The translations under genes and the position numbers were made by a program. A DNA stretch of 64,000 bases, from positions 648,001 through 712,000 of the forward strand of contig NZ_CP011008.1 in the NCBI RefSeq assembly GCF_001578185.1. The letters are read 5' to 3'. This DNA is from Peribacillus simplex. Its GTDB lineage: Bacteria > Bacillota > Bacilli > Bacillales > DSM-1321. The notes beneath the pieces were generated by a model. That model did not search any database, had not been told where the DNA came from, and saw only the letters and a list, made by a program, of their open reading frames with translations. Shown here in pieces: positions 36,354 through 45,831 of this stretch (position 1 is its first letter; each line of letters begins with the position of its first letter).

Positions 36354-36743
36354 ATGTCTATGAAAAAGTGGGTAACAGGATTGGGCGTTGTGCTTGCAAT
36401 GGTTGTAGTTGTGGCAACACTAGGCTCACTCGGCGTATTTGCCGAATCCGGTGTTGTAAATCAGCCTATGGAGACGGGGAAATCGATTGAGGTCGAGTTG
36501 AAAGATGATTTCTTTAATCCGAAAGTCATCACTATTCCGAATGGAACAGCCACAACGTTGATATTGAAAAACAAAGGCAGTAAAGAGCACACCTTCACAC
36601 TGGAAAAGCTCGGAATTGACGTTGAGCTCCAGCCAGGTAAAGAAAAAAGCATTACCGTGAATCCGAAACAGCCCGGTACATATGAACTGATATGTCGGTA
36701 CCATTTCGAGAAAGGAATGGTTGGGAAAGTAATAGTCGAATAA
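36354..36743 (+). CDS. Secreted cupredoxin-domain protein
   Basis: 129 residues from ATG 36354, with AAAGGAGGG 7 nt upstream. Signal peptide or anchor (residues 1-30, VTGLGVVLAMVVVVATLG). Residues 45-129 form a cupredoxin fold. Possible type-1 copper ligands: H79 (KEHTF), C114, H117 (CRYH) and M122 (KGMVG). Likely extracytoplasmic electron carrier or copper-binding protein. Followed by a terminator. No oxidase gene nearby. Confidence 0.85.
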   Translation: MSMKKWVTGLGVVLAMVVVVATLGSLGVFAESGVVNQPMETGKSIEVELKDDFFNPKVITIPNGTATTLILKNKGSKEHTFTLEKLGIDVELQPGKEKSITVNPKQPGTYELICRYHFEKGMVGKVIVE

Positions 36744-36748
36744 AATGC

Positions 36749-36773
36749 AGGGCCAATAAGGCCTTGTTTTTTT
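36749..36773 (+). terminator. Terminator of the cupredoxin gene
   Basis: AGGGCC/GGCCTT short stem followed by seven T. Confidence 0.6.
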
Positions 36774-36883
36774 ATAGGCAAGGCTTGTATTATCGATTAA
36801 GTTTTAGAGAGATTTTTATTAAGCTTGTTTTTCATTACAGAGGATATTGATGCTTGAATAATAATTGTTCCACCTCTAATAAA

Positions 36884-36955
36884 TGGTTCATTAGTGAGCT
36901 TTGACGATCAGCTCTTTTCTTATGGAGCTAACAGGAGCAGTATAGTTTGAACAAG
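36884..36955 (+). repeat. Terminator repeat, degenerate
   Basis: GAGCTTTGACGATCAGCTC hairpin with TTTTC, then TTATGGAGCTAACAGGAGCA and GTATAGTTTGAACAAG. The left arm is mostly lost. Confidence 0.5.
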
Positions 36956-37050
36956 ATATAAAAATAATTTTCATTTCAAAATAGATTCATATCCGTTTCG
37001 GATCTATTCATTGATTCATATCCTATTAATATTAGGGAGGGGATGAATAG

Positions 37051-37437
37051 ATGGCATCTAATGATGAATTAATTTGTCAAAAGTTTGCTAGAATTATCGG
37101 CGGACAAGAAGGTTTTGCGGGTGGAAAATGTGTAACAACCATAAACCGAAATGAAATAAAAGCAAAAATTTTAGGAAAACGTTTTAGAGTAACCTCTTCT
37201 TTCTCATTTGAATCAAGAGATAATCAGACTGGACGAGCATTGTGCCTAGGTAGGGTTGCACTCTTGCAAAAAGAAGTCAAGAATTTTGTTACTTTGATTC
37301 TTAAACAAGGAATAATAGTTTCATCCATACACAATGAGTGGCTATTTGATAATCCGAATTTGATTTACGTTAATATCGAGGCTGTTGATGATCCATTAGT
37401 TTTTGCAAAGAAAGTTAGAAAAGCGCTAAGGAACTAA
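37051..37437 (+). CDS. DUF1259 (LppY/LpqO) family protein
   Basis: 128 residues. ICQKFARIIGGQEGF, ILGKRFRVTSSFSFES and HNEWLFDNPNLIYVNIEAVDDP match the DUF1259 family. Function unknown. ATG 37051 follows AGGGAGGGG. The stop codon TAA is part of the sequence GGAACTAACGG, which looks like the left tip of a terminator repeat, so the repeat or the IS110 insertion may have set the gene's end. Confidence 0.75.
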   Translation: MASNDELICQKFARIIGGQEGFAGGKCVTTINRNEIKAKILGKRFRVTSSFSFESRDNQTGRALCLGRVALLQKEVKNFVTLILKQGIIVSSIHNEWLFDNPNLIYVNIEAVDDPLVFAKKVRKALRN

Positions 37438-37454
37438 CGGACGGCGAATACGAC

Positions 37455-38564
37455 CATTGGCAATGTCAGAAATACTTGCATGTGATAGTTGGGATGGAAC
37501 CGACAGGGCATTATTGGTTGAACCTAGCTCATATGTTAAAAGAAAATGAAATTAAGTTTGTAGCTGTAAACCCTTTGCACGTCAAGAAAAGCAAGGAGCT
37601 TGATGATAATTCTCCTATTAAAAAAGATGTGAAAGAGGCTAAAGTCATTGCACAGTTGGTCAAAGATGGAAGATACGCCGAACCTACGATACCACAAGGA
37701 GTTTATGCCGAACTACGGGTGGCGAAGAAAATTCGTGATCTTTTAACAGAGGATTTTCAGACGGTCCAAGGCCAGGTCCATAACTGGATTGATCGGTACT
37801 TTCCAGAATTTCTAACGGTATTTAAGAAGTGGTAGGGAAAAGCAGCATTACAATTCCTAAAGCCCTATGCTTTACCACATGAAATAGTAAATTTCACTGA
37901 ACACGAACTGTTAGCCCACTTAAGAAAAACCGTGACCCGAAGTGTAGGTCTAAGCAAAATTCGTAAGTTAAAGCAAGCAGCCAGTTAGTCCATCTGACTT
38001 CGACAAGGCTCCGAAATGGCAAAACTGGAGCTGAAAACGTTTCTGGCTAAATATGAATTAATCCACTTAAAATTCGAAGAATTGGATACAAAAATAGATT
38101 GTTTACTTGATGAAATACCAGGTGTGCCACAAATGTTAGCGATAAAAGGTGTTGGTAGAGACACTATTGCCGGCTTCTTTGCAGAAGTTGGTGACCTTAA
38201 GGAATATACTCATCCCCGACAAATTATTAAGCTGGCCGGCTTAAGCTTAAAAGAAAATATCTCTGGTAAGCATAAGGGGAAAACAACCATCACTAAGAGG
38301 GGACGGAAAAAGCTGCGAGCCATGTTGTTCAGGGTTTGTATGATTCTGGTCGCCAGAAATTCAGCATTTAAGGCATTACATGCCTACTATACTCAACGTC
38401 CAGATAATCCATTAAAGAAGATGCAGTCCCTTATTGCTTTATGTAATAAACTGATCCGTATTTTCTTTAGCATGGGTAAAAAGCAATTTGAATTTAATGA
38501 AGAAAAGATGTTAAAGGATATTCCTCATATGCGAGTATCAAAGAAGGTGGAACTAGCAGCTTGA
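37455..38564 (+). pseudogene. IS110-family transposase, broken
   Basis: Missing the first about 80 codons. HVIVGMEPTGHYW (Glu of the DEDD catalytic set), then a stop at 37833 and further stops near 37986-38000, then MLAIKGVGRDTIAGFFAEVG and GKTTITKRGRKKLRAMLF to the end. Three pieces of one gene; inactive. Confidence 0.8.
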
Positions 38565-38599
38565 TTCAGTTTTAGATTAGATAAAATAGTAGAGGCGAG

Positions 38600-38830
38600 T
38601 TTTCTTGGTTATGTATATTTGGGTATCATTTGAAGCACGGATTAGTCGGCAAAGCAACTAAATTACGGGCAAGGACCCTGTGGGACAGCATGGCTGACAT
38701 CCACCTCAAGGAAAGGTTGGACGAAGGAATTTGAGAGCGAAGACTCTGGGAGGCATGGGAGGGTTGACCTCCATGAGAAATGTGGACATCCACCAGTGTG
38801 ATCATAATTTAACTCATTCACCAATTTGGT
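38600..38830 (+). ncRNA. IS110 3' structured region (possible bridge/seek RNA), copy A
   Basis: GACATCCACCTCAAGG, GGACGAAGGAATTTGAGAG, and ATGGGAGGGTTGACCTCCAT can fold into several stems and are shared with 47440-47580 although the two transposases differ. In IS110/IS1111 elements such flanking non-coding parts encode the guide RNA. Inference. Confidence 0.4.
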
Positions 38831-39080
38831 AAGTTGTTGGTTAGTGGGCTATAATTCTTTTTTTTAAAAGGTCTAATTTTATCCATTCAAGTGATTTTCA
38901 CCCAACATTAAGTGATTACCGGCAGGTAAACTACTATGAAAATCTAAGAAAAACGGAGATATCGAGTGGTTTTGCTATTTTTATTGAGGGAGTTTAGTTG
39001 AGTAGTTAAAAGAGGACAAGATGATACCTGAAGGCGTCAAAATCAGTCAAATACGGTATATTAACATATAGTTGAACTTT

Positions 39081-39271
39081 GAACTAGATCATCGTTTCAT
39101 TAAGAAGCGTGTGCGTTAATGTTAGGATTCAAGTCGTATGGAACACCCACTTCTATATTGAGTGGTATTAAAGCGATGCATACGATGAAAAAAGGACAAC
39201 TTCACCAGCATGTGAAATCTGTCAAAAAAGATGTAAAATTCATACATAAGATGTTTGAAATTGCTTCATAA
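39081..39271 (+). pseudogene. IS6-family transposase, C-terminal fragment
   Basis: LDHRFIKKRVR, a +2 shift, then MLGFKSYGTPTSILSGIKAM and KGQLHQHVKSVKKD end the typical IS6/IS26 family protein. The catalytic part is missing. Confidence 0.65.
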
Positions 39272-39378
39272 TCAGTTTTTGCACCAGAATCCTTAATCGG
39301 ATAGACACTGTAGTGATGAAAATAAGCTTGGTTCGGAGATAATTAATAAGAAAAAATCTATCATAAGGGAGTACCTGT

Positions 39379-40875
39379 ATGGTCAAATTGTTAATTGCTG
39401 ATCGCGATCAAAATGAACGAACAGGGATTGGCTGGCTAGTTTCTTCGTTTTCGATTCCATTTGATCACATTTTATTAGCAGGCTCAGTATCTGATGTATT
39501 TCATCTAATAGAGGCCGAAGTACCAGATGTTGTTTGCATTGAACTCGATATGATTCCAAAGGATACGTGGGACAGCTTTAAGGAGCTGACCAAACGGTAC
39601 ATACAAAAGGTCATCGTCATGACGGCTGAAGCCACATTTGAACGTGCGCTTCAAGGCATTGAGCTTCATGCCTATGATCTATGGGTAAAACCTCAGTCGC
39701 CTGACCATATCAAACGAGTATTAACCCAGTGCTGCAAGGCCGTTTCCCAAACTGAGGAGAAACAAGAGCCATCGGCCCAAATTGAGATGCCTGCCGTATC
39801 TTACAGTTCTCTATTCGTGCATCAAGAAACGTTAGGCGCCAATTTCCGATTAATGCTGATGCAGTTGGAAAATTCGAAGAAACAACCTATATTGCTATCT
39901 TTTTTACAAGAATATCCATTTAAGAATCGACCGGTTGTATTGCCGCTAAGCGACATGATTGTTTCTGTTTTTTCATTCGATAACCAGCAGCCACAGCCAC
40001 TCAAACAATTAAAGCACATAGGCAATCGGATTCTAACCGAATGGGAAGAGCAGTTTTCGGAGCCCATGTCACTAGTTTTATATGATACTAATGACCCGTT
40101 GCTTTCGTTAAATGAAAAATATCTTCATGCGAAGCAAGCGCTAGAAATTCGTTTTTTCAAAGGGTATCGGCAGCTTTCGGTCATTGAGGATAAGGTGAAC
40201 TGGGTTATGATCGATCCGTTTTTAACCCCGTCTGAACAGCGCGAATGGATTGACATGCTGAACGAAGGTGACAGGGACAAAATTAAGCAGTGGATGTATA
40301 AAGAATTTTTGAATAAGGAAGATCCCTATCCCGAGCCAGGTTTATTGCGAACCCGGTTAACAAGCTTATTAGCCCAAGTCCGCCGCTTTATGAAGTCATT
40401 TTACCTTGACGAAGGGATGCTTGAGAGACGTTATCATCAAGTATTTGAATCCATCCTATACAATCCGATTCTATATCGGATCGTCCAGGAGTTATTGCTG
40501 TTCTTATATGAAGTTCTTGATCGGGCAAATAACAATCAAGAAAACGCTCGTACAAATGTGATTGAGCAGGCCATCCGGTACATTGAGGAGCATTTTACTA
40601 ACCCTGAGCTAAGGCTTGAGGACGTTGCTAACCAAGTAAACAGAAGTCCAGCGTATTTTAGCTCGCTCTTTACAAAAAAACAAGGAAGCTCGTTCCGACA
40701 GCTATTAACAAAGATACGGATAAACGAAGCGCAGCGTCTATTGATAGATACAAAACTCTCGATTCAAGATGTAGCAGATAAAACAGGATTTATAAATGCA
40801 AATTACTTTAGCAAAATTTTTAAGGAAAAAACCGGTACAACCCCTCGTTCATTTAGAAATCGTAAAAAAGTATAG
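39379..40875 (+). CDS. AraC-type response regulator (YesN-like)
   Basis: 498 residues. Residues 1-120 form a CheY-like receiver: acidic pocket ADRD (7-10), T in VIVMTAEA, K in WVKP. The usual phosphorylation pattern (D-x-x-M-P) is replaced by ELDMIP (E55, D57), so phosphorylation is doubtful. The middle resembles the YesN helical domain. Residues about 398-495 contain the AraC double HTH (LRLEDVANQVNRSPAYFSSL and LSIQDVADKTGFINANYFSK). No histidine kinase is nearby. It likely activates the MFS/lyase genes 3' of it. Confidence 0.85.
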   Translation: MVKLLIADRDQNERTGIGWLVSSFSIPFDHILLAGSVSDVFHLIEAEVPDVVCIELDMIPKDTWDSFKELTKRYIQKVIVMTAEATFERALQGIELHAYDLWVKPQSPDHIKRVLTQCCKAVSQTEEKQEPSAQIEMPAVSYSSLFVHQETLGANFRLMLMQLENSKKQPILLSFLQEYPFKNRPVVLPLSDMIVSVFSFDNQQPQPLKQLKHIGNRILTEWEEQFSEPMSLVLYDTNDPLLSLNEKYLHAKQALEIRFFKGYRQLSVIEDKVNWVMIDPFLTPSEQREWIDMLNEGDRDKIKQWMYKEFLNKEDPYPEPGLLRTRLTSLLAQVRRFMKSFYLDEGMLERRYHQVFESILYNPILYRIVQELLLFLYEVLDRANNNQENARTNVIEQAIRYIEEHFTNPELRLEDVANQVNRSPAYFSSLFTKKQGSSFRQLLTKIRINEAQRLLIDTKLSIQDVADKTGFINANYFSKIFKEKTGTTPRSFRNRKKV

Positions 40876-40902
40876 AAATCTAAAATAATTATAGTTTTCA
40901 AA

Positions 40903-40916
40903 TGTAAGCGTTTTAT
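40903..40916. promoter_or_regulatory. Possible CcpA (cre) site
   Basis: TGTAAGCGTTTTAT matches the first half of the cre consensus well and the second half poorly. It precedes the MFS transporter, a position fitting carbon catabolite control. Weak. Confidence 0.3.
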
Positions 40917-41049
40917 ATTGCATTTTAATTTCGAAAAAAATTAGAAAAATTCAAAAAATAGACGTCTGTTTTCAATCGCTTTCCTTCTCTAAACTAGAGA
41001 AGTAGAAAGTGTCCCAAAAATCAAATAATTGAAAAGGGGAAAGACGCTT

Positions 41050-42420
41050 ATGCCCGAACAAAAATTTAAGATGGATGACGCTCCACTTAACAAGTTCCAT
41101 ATGAAAATTACAGCGCTTACTTTTGGCTCAAATTTCTCTGATGGGTATGCTCTTGGGATTATTGGAGTTGCTCTTACTCTCCTTAGCCCACAAATGGAAC
41201 TCAATTCTATGTGGGTAGGACTAATTGGAAGTTCTGCTTTGATCGGGCTCTTTTTCGGTAGTCTAGTACTTGGAGGGCTATCTGACCGCATAGGCAGACA
41301 GAAAATATACCTGCTTAACTTCTTATTGGTCACTATAGCTTCGTTGCTGCAACTATTTGTGGATGGGCCCGTAGAGTTGTTAATTTTGCGTTTACTGATA
41401 GGTTTTGCTCTCGGAGGCGATTATGCAGTCGGATCGACTTTACTTGCCGAGTTCGCGCCTAGAAAGTATAGGGGATTCTTACTGGCTTCTCTAAATGTGC
41501 TCTGGACGGTAGGTTACGTCTCTGCAACCATTGTCGGATATTATTTAGGTCAAGCTGGTCCGGAATCATGGCGTTGGATGCTTGCTAGTGCTGCAATCCC
41601 TGCATTCATTGTGCTGCTACTGCGAATCGGAACACCTGAATCCCCACAATGGCTCATCAGCATGGGACGTATTGATGAAGCACGCCATATCGTAAAGAAG
41701 TATATCGGACCTAATGCGGAAATCGACGAAACTGTTATTGAGACTCAATATAAAAATGGCTTTCGGGCTCTTTTTAACAAAAAATTTCGGAAGCGAACAG
41801 CTTTTGGAAGTCTATTTTATGTCTGTATTGTCATTCCGTACTTTGCCATCTACACATTCCTACCGTCTATCTTAAATAGTATGGGTTTAGCAGAAAACTT
41901 CACTGTAGACTTGTGGTTAAACATATTCCTAATCTTGGGTTCGATTGCTGGTCTTTGGCTTATGGAGAAATTTTCTCGCAGAGGTTTCACGATTAGTACG
42001 TTTGCAATCCTGACCGTCTGCTTGCTTATGCTTAGCATTTTTCACGAACCTAAACTTTTAGTAATTCCGATTTTTCTGGCTTTTACTTTTATATTATCAG
42101 CAAATTCAAATCTTACGCTAACATATCCGGCCGAACTTTTCCCTACCGAAATTCGCGCATCTGGGGTTGGTTTTGTGACAGCATTCAGCCGAATTGGTTC
42201 TGCTATCGGGACATTCCTCCTGCCCCTTAGTATGAACACTATAGGGTTGGATGCCTCGATGATTGGAATGACGGCTATTCTGTTAATTGGTACTATCATT
42301 TCGATTGCCTGGGCACCGGAGACAAAGTCACTCTCTTTAAGCGAGGCAAGTAATCCTTTTAATGAAGCAAGTAATTCAAATTCAAACTTAAACCCCTTGA
42401 ACCATAAGAAGATTAATTGA
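41050..42420 (+). CDS. MFS transporter, metabolite:proton symporter type
   Basis: 456 residues from ATG 41050, preceded by AAAGGGGAAAG; the frame start at 41029 lacks a site. Twelve helices. Loop motif GGLSDRIGRQKIYLL after helix 2, RLLIGFALGGDYAVG, and PAELFPTEIRASGVGF in the second half. This pattern fits the aromatic acid/sugar symporter (AAHS, sugar porter) group. Sits between an AraC-type regulator and a lyase-like gene, so probably imports the substrate. Cytoplasmic membrane. Confidence 0.88.
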   Translation: MPEQKFKMDDAPLNKFHMKITALTFGSNFSDGYALGIIGVALTLLSPQMELNSMWVGLIGSSALIGLFFGSLVLGGLSDRIGRQKIYLLNFLLVTIASLLQLFVDGPVELLILRLLIGFALGGDYAVGSTLLAEFAPRKYRGFLLASLNVLWTVGYVSATIVGYYLGQAGPESWRWMLASAAIPAFIVLLLRIGTPESPQWLISMGRIDEARHIVKKYIGPNAEIDETVIETQYKNGFRALFNKKFRKRTAFGSLFYVCIVIPYFAIYTFLPSILNSMGLAENFTVDLWLNIFLILGSIAGLWLMEKFSRRGFTISTFAILTVCLLMLSIFHEPKLLVIPIFLAFTFILSANSNLTLTYPAELFPTEIRASGVGFVTAFSRIGSAIGTFLLPLSMNTIGLDASMIGMTAILLIGTIISIAWAPETKSLSLSEASNPFNEASNSNSNLNPLNHKKIN

Positions 42421-42431
42421 CATGAAAAAAG

Positions 42432-42463
42432 GAGACCTTTCCATTTATCGAAAGAGAGGTCTC
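42432..42463 (+). terminator. Hairpin between MFS and lyase-like genes
   Basis: GAGACCTTTC and GAAAGAGAGGTCTC pair strongly; the T-run is missing, so it may only slow down or protect the transcript. Confidence 0.45.
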
Positions 42464-42549
42464 GTTGCGAAATTTTACTAATTCAATGGCTTAAACATCA
42501 TAAAAGTTAATGTTTTGTCAAACTGCACAATATAGGAGATGAGTTTATT

Positions 42550-44085
42550 ATGAAAACACAAGAAAAAGTAATAATAACTGAAGATGATTTTAGTATTGGG
42601 GGTTTGATTTCAGTAGCAAGGCATCATGCCCCTTTGGAGCTGTCTATGAGTGTAAAGAAAAGGATTATCCAAGGAAGGGATATAGTCGAGCGTTTTGTCG
42701 AGGAGGAGCGAGTCATATACGGAATTACGACCGGAGTAGGAGAGAATTCAAAAATAAAAATTTCAGCCTCTGATTCGAGAGAATTGCAAAAAAATATAAT
42801 TATGAGTCATGCTTGCGGTATGGGCGATCCGTTGGAGAAGGAAATAGTAAGGGCAATTATGGTGATGATGATCAAAAATTTATCCTTTGGTTATTCTGGA
42901 GTAAGACTTGAAACGGTAGAGAGATTAGCAGAGATGGTGAATAAAGATGTCATACCATTCGTCCCTCGAGAAGGTTCCCTAGGTTACTTAAATCATCAGG
43001 CACATATCAGTTTGGTCCTTTTGGGGATGGGTGAGGCCTATAATCAGGGCGTACTAACAGATGGCGAGACGGCTTTGAAGAAGGCCGGAATCAAGCCAAT
43101 CGAACTGCATGAAAAGGAAGGGCTTTCTTTGATTAATGGCACGGTAGATATGACTGCAATTGGCGCTCTGGCCGTTTATGATGCCATTAATGTTCTTAAG
43201 GCGGCAGACATTGTGTCGATAATCAGTTTTGAGGCGCTGAAAGGAACATACTATGCCTTTGATCCCAAAATTAGTAAAGTAAAACGTCATCCTGGACAAA
43301 AAAAGACAACTGATAATATTCATAAGCTGATAGAAAACAGTGAGATCACGGAAAAATTTAAAGATTACCGCACACAAGATGCTCTTAGTATTAGGTCCAT
43401 TCCACAAGTGCATGGAGCATGTAAGGACGCTGTTGATTACGTTAGGACGATTGTGGAGAGAGAAATGAATTCAGCCTCAGATAATCCGTTGGTGTTTGAT
43501 GATCAAGAGGGTGCAAGAGCGATATCCTCTTCCAATTGTCATGGGGAAGCGATAGCCTTAGCCATGGACTTTCTGGCAATCTCTCTATCTGAATTGGCCA
43601 CTATTTCTGAACGAAGGATTTTTAGACTCGTCTCGCCTCAGTATAGCGAGCTGCCTCCGTATTTGATCGAGCAAAGTGGGCTTAACTCGGGCTATATGAT
43701 TCCGCAATATGTCGCGGCGTCATTGGTTTCTAACAATAAGGTTTATTCACATCCTTCGTCTGTGGATTCCATTCCGACAACCGGGGGACAGGAAGATCAT
43801 GTAAGCATGGGGACATCTGCAGCTTTAAAGGCACTGAAAGTAATCGCCAATACTGAAAAAGTGATTGGGATCGAATGGATGTGCAGCTGCCAGGGGATCG
43901 AATTCCTTCAGCCATTACAGCCTGGAACAGGAACGACTGCAGCCTGCGATTTGTTTAGAAAATATGTGCCTCGCCTTGAGCAGGACAGAATTTTATACAA
44001 AGACATGCGTACAGCTGCGGAACTGGTTCATACAGCAGAAATTGTAAAGCATGTAGAAGCAAAAATCGGTCCTTTGCAATTTTAA
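42550..44085 (+). CDS. Aromatic amino acid lyase family protein without the MIO triad
   Basis: 511 residues, full length, aligned with histidine/phenylalanine ammonia-lyases (HutH/PAL). YGITTGVGENS (the catalytic Tyr, Y57), NIIMSHACGMG, INGTVDMTAIG and NSASDNPLVF are preserved. But the site where the family has Ala-Ser-Gly forming the MIO cofactor (GSVGASGDLAPL) reads GSLGYLNHQAHISLV at 142-156, two residues shorter. Without ASG no MIO can form, so it either uses other chemistry (mutase, hydratase, isomerase-like) or binds only. GAGATGAG ribosome site. Co-clustered with MFS and YesN-type regulator. Confidence 0.85.
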   Translation: MKTQEKVIITEDDFSIGGLISVARHHAPLELSMSVKKRIIQGRDIVERFVEEERVIYGITTGVGENSKIKISASDSRELQKNIIMSHACGMGDPLEKEIVRAIMVMMIKNLSFGYSGVRLETVERLAEMVNKDVIPFVPREGSLGYLNHQAHISLVLLGMGEAYNQGVLTDGETALKKAGIKPIELHEKEGLSLINGTVDMTAIGALAVYDAINVLKAADIVSIISFEALKGTYYAFDPKISKVKRHPGQKKTTDNIHKLIENSEITEKFKDYRTQDALSIRSIPQVHGACKDAVDYVRTIVEREMNSASDNPLVFDDQEGARAISSSNCHGEAIALAMDFLAISLSELATISERRIFRLVSPQYSELPPYLIEQSGLNSGYMIPQYVAASLVSNNKVYSHPSSVDSIPTTGGQEDHVSMGTSAALKALKVIANTEKVIGIEWMCSCQGIEFLQPLQPGTGTTAACDLFRKYVPRLEQDRILYKDMRTAAELVHTAEIVKHVEAKIGPLQF

Positions 44086-44100
44086 AGATATGATTCATAG

Positions 44101-44650
44101 CTAAAGTTGCAGTTTGAATCAATAAAAGAATATGAAGGACAGATATTCGTTTGGAAATAAAAAAATTTAACAATATATGATGACCACGAGACTCGTAAAG
44201 TAAAAAAAATATGGCCACTCGGTTTAGCTTGATCAAACGGCAATCCTAGAAAGAGAAACAGTAAAAATAAATAAGGAATTCAATTTAGAAAATAAAACAT
44301 ACTAGATTAAAAGGGTAGAGTTTTCACCATTAGAAACAAGAATTGTTGTTACTGGATCTGACACGAAACTCCTAACAAATGAGAGTGGGATGAAATACAA
44401 AGTATTAAGCAAACTGGAACATAAACTCCTTAATGCAAGGAAACATGATAAAGAGCACGGTTATAGTGTTGAGTATGAAAAATCTGGTGTATTTTTAAAA
44501 TCAGCTGGTGAAAAAGTTGAGCCCATTTTTAGTAAGGCTGAAGGAGCAGGTGAAGATGACGAATATGTAATGATTTTTGCTCTGGTTAAAGACCGCCAAG
44601 ACTGCTTGCTTGAAGTTGGTAATGATATAAAGATTAATTTAACAAAGTAA
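44101..44650 (+). pseudogene. Remnant of a DUF4179-type membrane protein C-terminus
   Basis: One frame with stops near 44160 and 44311 encodes LKLQFESIKEYEGQIFVW, LTIYDDHETRKVKKIWPLG, ILERETVKINKEFNLENK, IKRVEFSPLETRIVVTGSD and then the open part from ATG 44390 (86 codons, ends NDIKINLTK). This is like the extracellular C-terminus of DUF4179/DUF5643 proteins encoded beside ECF sigma factors. The 86-codon part alone could be annotated as a hypothetical protein, but in my view it is a fragment. Confidence 0.5.
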
Positions 44651-44669
44651 GTTATATTTACTTAATACT

Positions 44670-44694
44670 TATATATATATATATATATATATAT
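44670..44694. repeat. TA dinucleotide run
   Basis: About 12 TA units, the only such microsatellite in the window. Confidence 0.8.
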
Positions 44695-44713
44695 TAATCT
44701 TTCGTAATAGGGC

Positions 44714-44735
44714 GCGATTCTTTAATAAGAATCGC
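44714..44735 (+). repeat. GCGATTC hairpin repeat, copy 2
   Basis: Same hairpin as at 23421-23442 with TTTTC after it, again right before a terminator repeat. Confidence 0.65.
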
Positions 44736-44740
44736 TTTTC

Positions 44741-44829
44741 GAACTAACGGGTGCTTTACTTCAATTAGAAAGGTTGCTGAGGCAGCCTTTTTCTTATGGC
44801 ACTATTGGGGCAGGATAGTTCAATAAGAA
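44741..44829 (+). repeat. Terminator repeat, unsplit
   Basis: GAACTAACGGGTGCTTTACT, hairpin GGTTGCTGAGGCAGCC with TTTTTC, then TTATGGCACTATTGGGGCAG and ATAGTTCAATAAG. Close to the family consensus. Confidence 0.85.
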
Positions 44830-44895
44830 CAGTAAAATAATAATGTATAAAATAACTTATAATGTATAATTATTACAAAAGAGAGAGGGGTATTA

Positions 44896-45009
44896 TATTT
44901 TGCAGAAGTTTCAGATGCACCATTAATTCAGGATTTAATAATTAAGACTTTTATGGAATATAAAGATGAAATTCCCTCATCAAGTGCCTTAGAGGAGACC
45001 GTACATTAG
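44896..45009 (+). pseudogene. GNAT N-terminal remnant
   Basis: YFAEVSDAPLIQDLIIKTF and SSSALEETV in one frame after GAGAGAGGGG: the N-terminus of a GNAT protein without start codon and cut after 37 codons. Confidence 0.45.
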
Positions 45010-45063
45010 TAGAAACTTACGTTATTTAACGTGTATAGTGATGATTGAAAAGGGGGCGATTTA

Positions 45064-45696
45064 ATGATTGAATTAGGAACACTAGGCGCTTTTGCTCTAG
45101 TATCTTTAGGGATGGTCTGTTCACCTGGTCCTAATATGATTTATTTAATATCTAGGACAATTTCGCAAGGTAAAAGGGACGGGATAATTTCTCTTTTAGG
45201 TGTAATTACTGGTTTTATGATTTATATCATAGCTACAATGTTGGGCTTATCCTTCTTGTTCGAATTAGTTCCAGTAATGTATGACATCATTAAATGGTTA
45301 GGTGTTATCTACTTGTTGTGGTTAGCATGGAATGCAATAAAACCAGGAGCAAGTTCAATCCTGGAGCCAAAGCATTTAGCTGTAGAGTCACCAAAAAAAC
45401 TATATGTTATGGGCCTTATGACAAATTTGTTAAATCCAAAAATTGCGGTCTTGTATGTTTCACTTTTACCTCAATTTATGGATCCTAATAGTGGTTCACT
45501 GCTTGTTCAAACTGCTCAATTAGGAACGGTGCAAATTTTTGTTAGCTTTGCTGTAAATTTACTAATTGTTTTATTTGCTGGGCAGGTTGCGGTTTGGGTT
45601 GGAAAAAGACCTTTTTTGGTTAAAATTCAACGCTGGTTCATGGCATCTGTTTTAGGTGCCTTAGCTATAAACTTAGCTTTTCAAGAAAAAAAATAA
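45064..45696 (+). CDS. LysE/RhtB-family exporter
   Basis: 210 residues with six helices. GMVCSPGPNMIYLISRTI (the family's N-terminal PGP motif), GVIYLLWLAWNAIKPG, GLMTNLLNPKIAVLYVSLLP. Exports amino acids or derivatives by proton exchange. ATG 45064 follows AAAAGGGGGCGA. Monocistronic, followed at 45832 by a terminator repeat. Confidence 0.9.
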   Translation: MIELGTLGAFALVSLGMVCSPGPNMIYLISRTISQGKRDGIISLLGVITGFMIYIIATMLGLSFLFELVPVMYDIIKWLGVIYLLWLAWNAIKPGASSILEPKHLAVESPKKLYVMGLMTNLLNPKIAVLYVSLLPQFMDPNSGSLLVQTAQLGTVQIFVSFAVNLLIVLFAGQVAVWVGKRPFLVKIQRWFMASVLGALAINLAFQEKK

Positions 45697-45831
45697 ACCT
45701 TCGAAGAGTTTTATTAGCTCCTCTTGTTTTTATCACGAAAGAAAACGTGTGTTTATATACGGTGGCTGTATTTAATGATTGCTTAATCAACAAAATCAGC
45801 TTGTATTTCTTATTTGTGAAAAAATGTACTT

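Larger units (their letters stand above)
37441..39005 (+). mobile_element. IS110-family element, decayed copy A
   Basis: Contains a transposase broken by stops and a 3' structured region that also follows the intact IS110 element at 46014. Its left end abuts the DUF1259 stop within a GAACTAACGG sequence like that of the terminator repeats. The right limit is placed at TTGAGGGAGTTTAGTT, which resembles the end of the other copy. Confidence 0.6.

Noticed and set aside
44390-44650. Stand-alone 86-residue hypothetical protein
   Set aside because: The same frame continues upstream with related residues and stops, so it is better seen as the tail of a broken gene.
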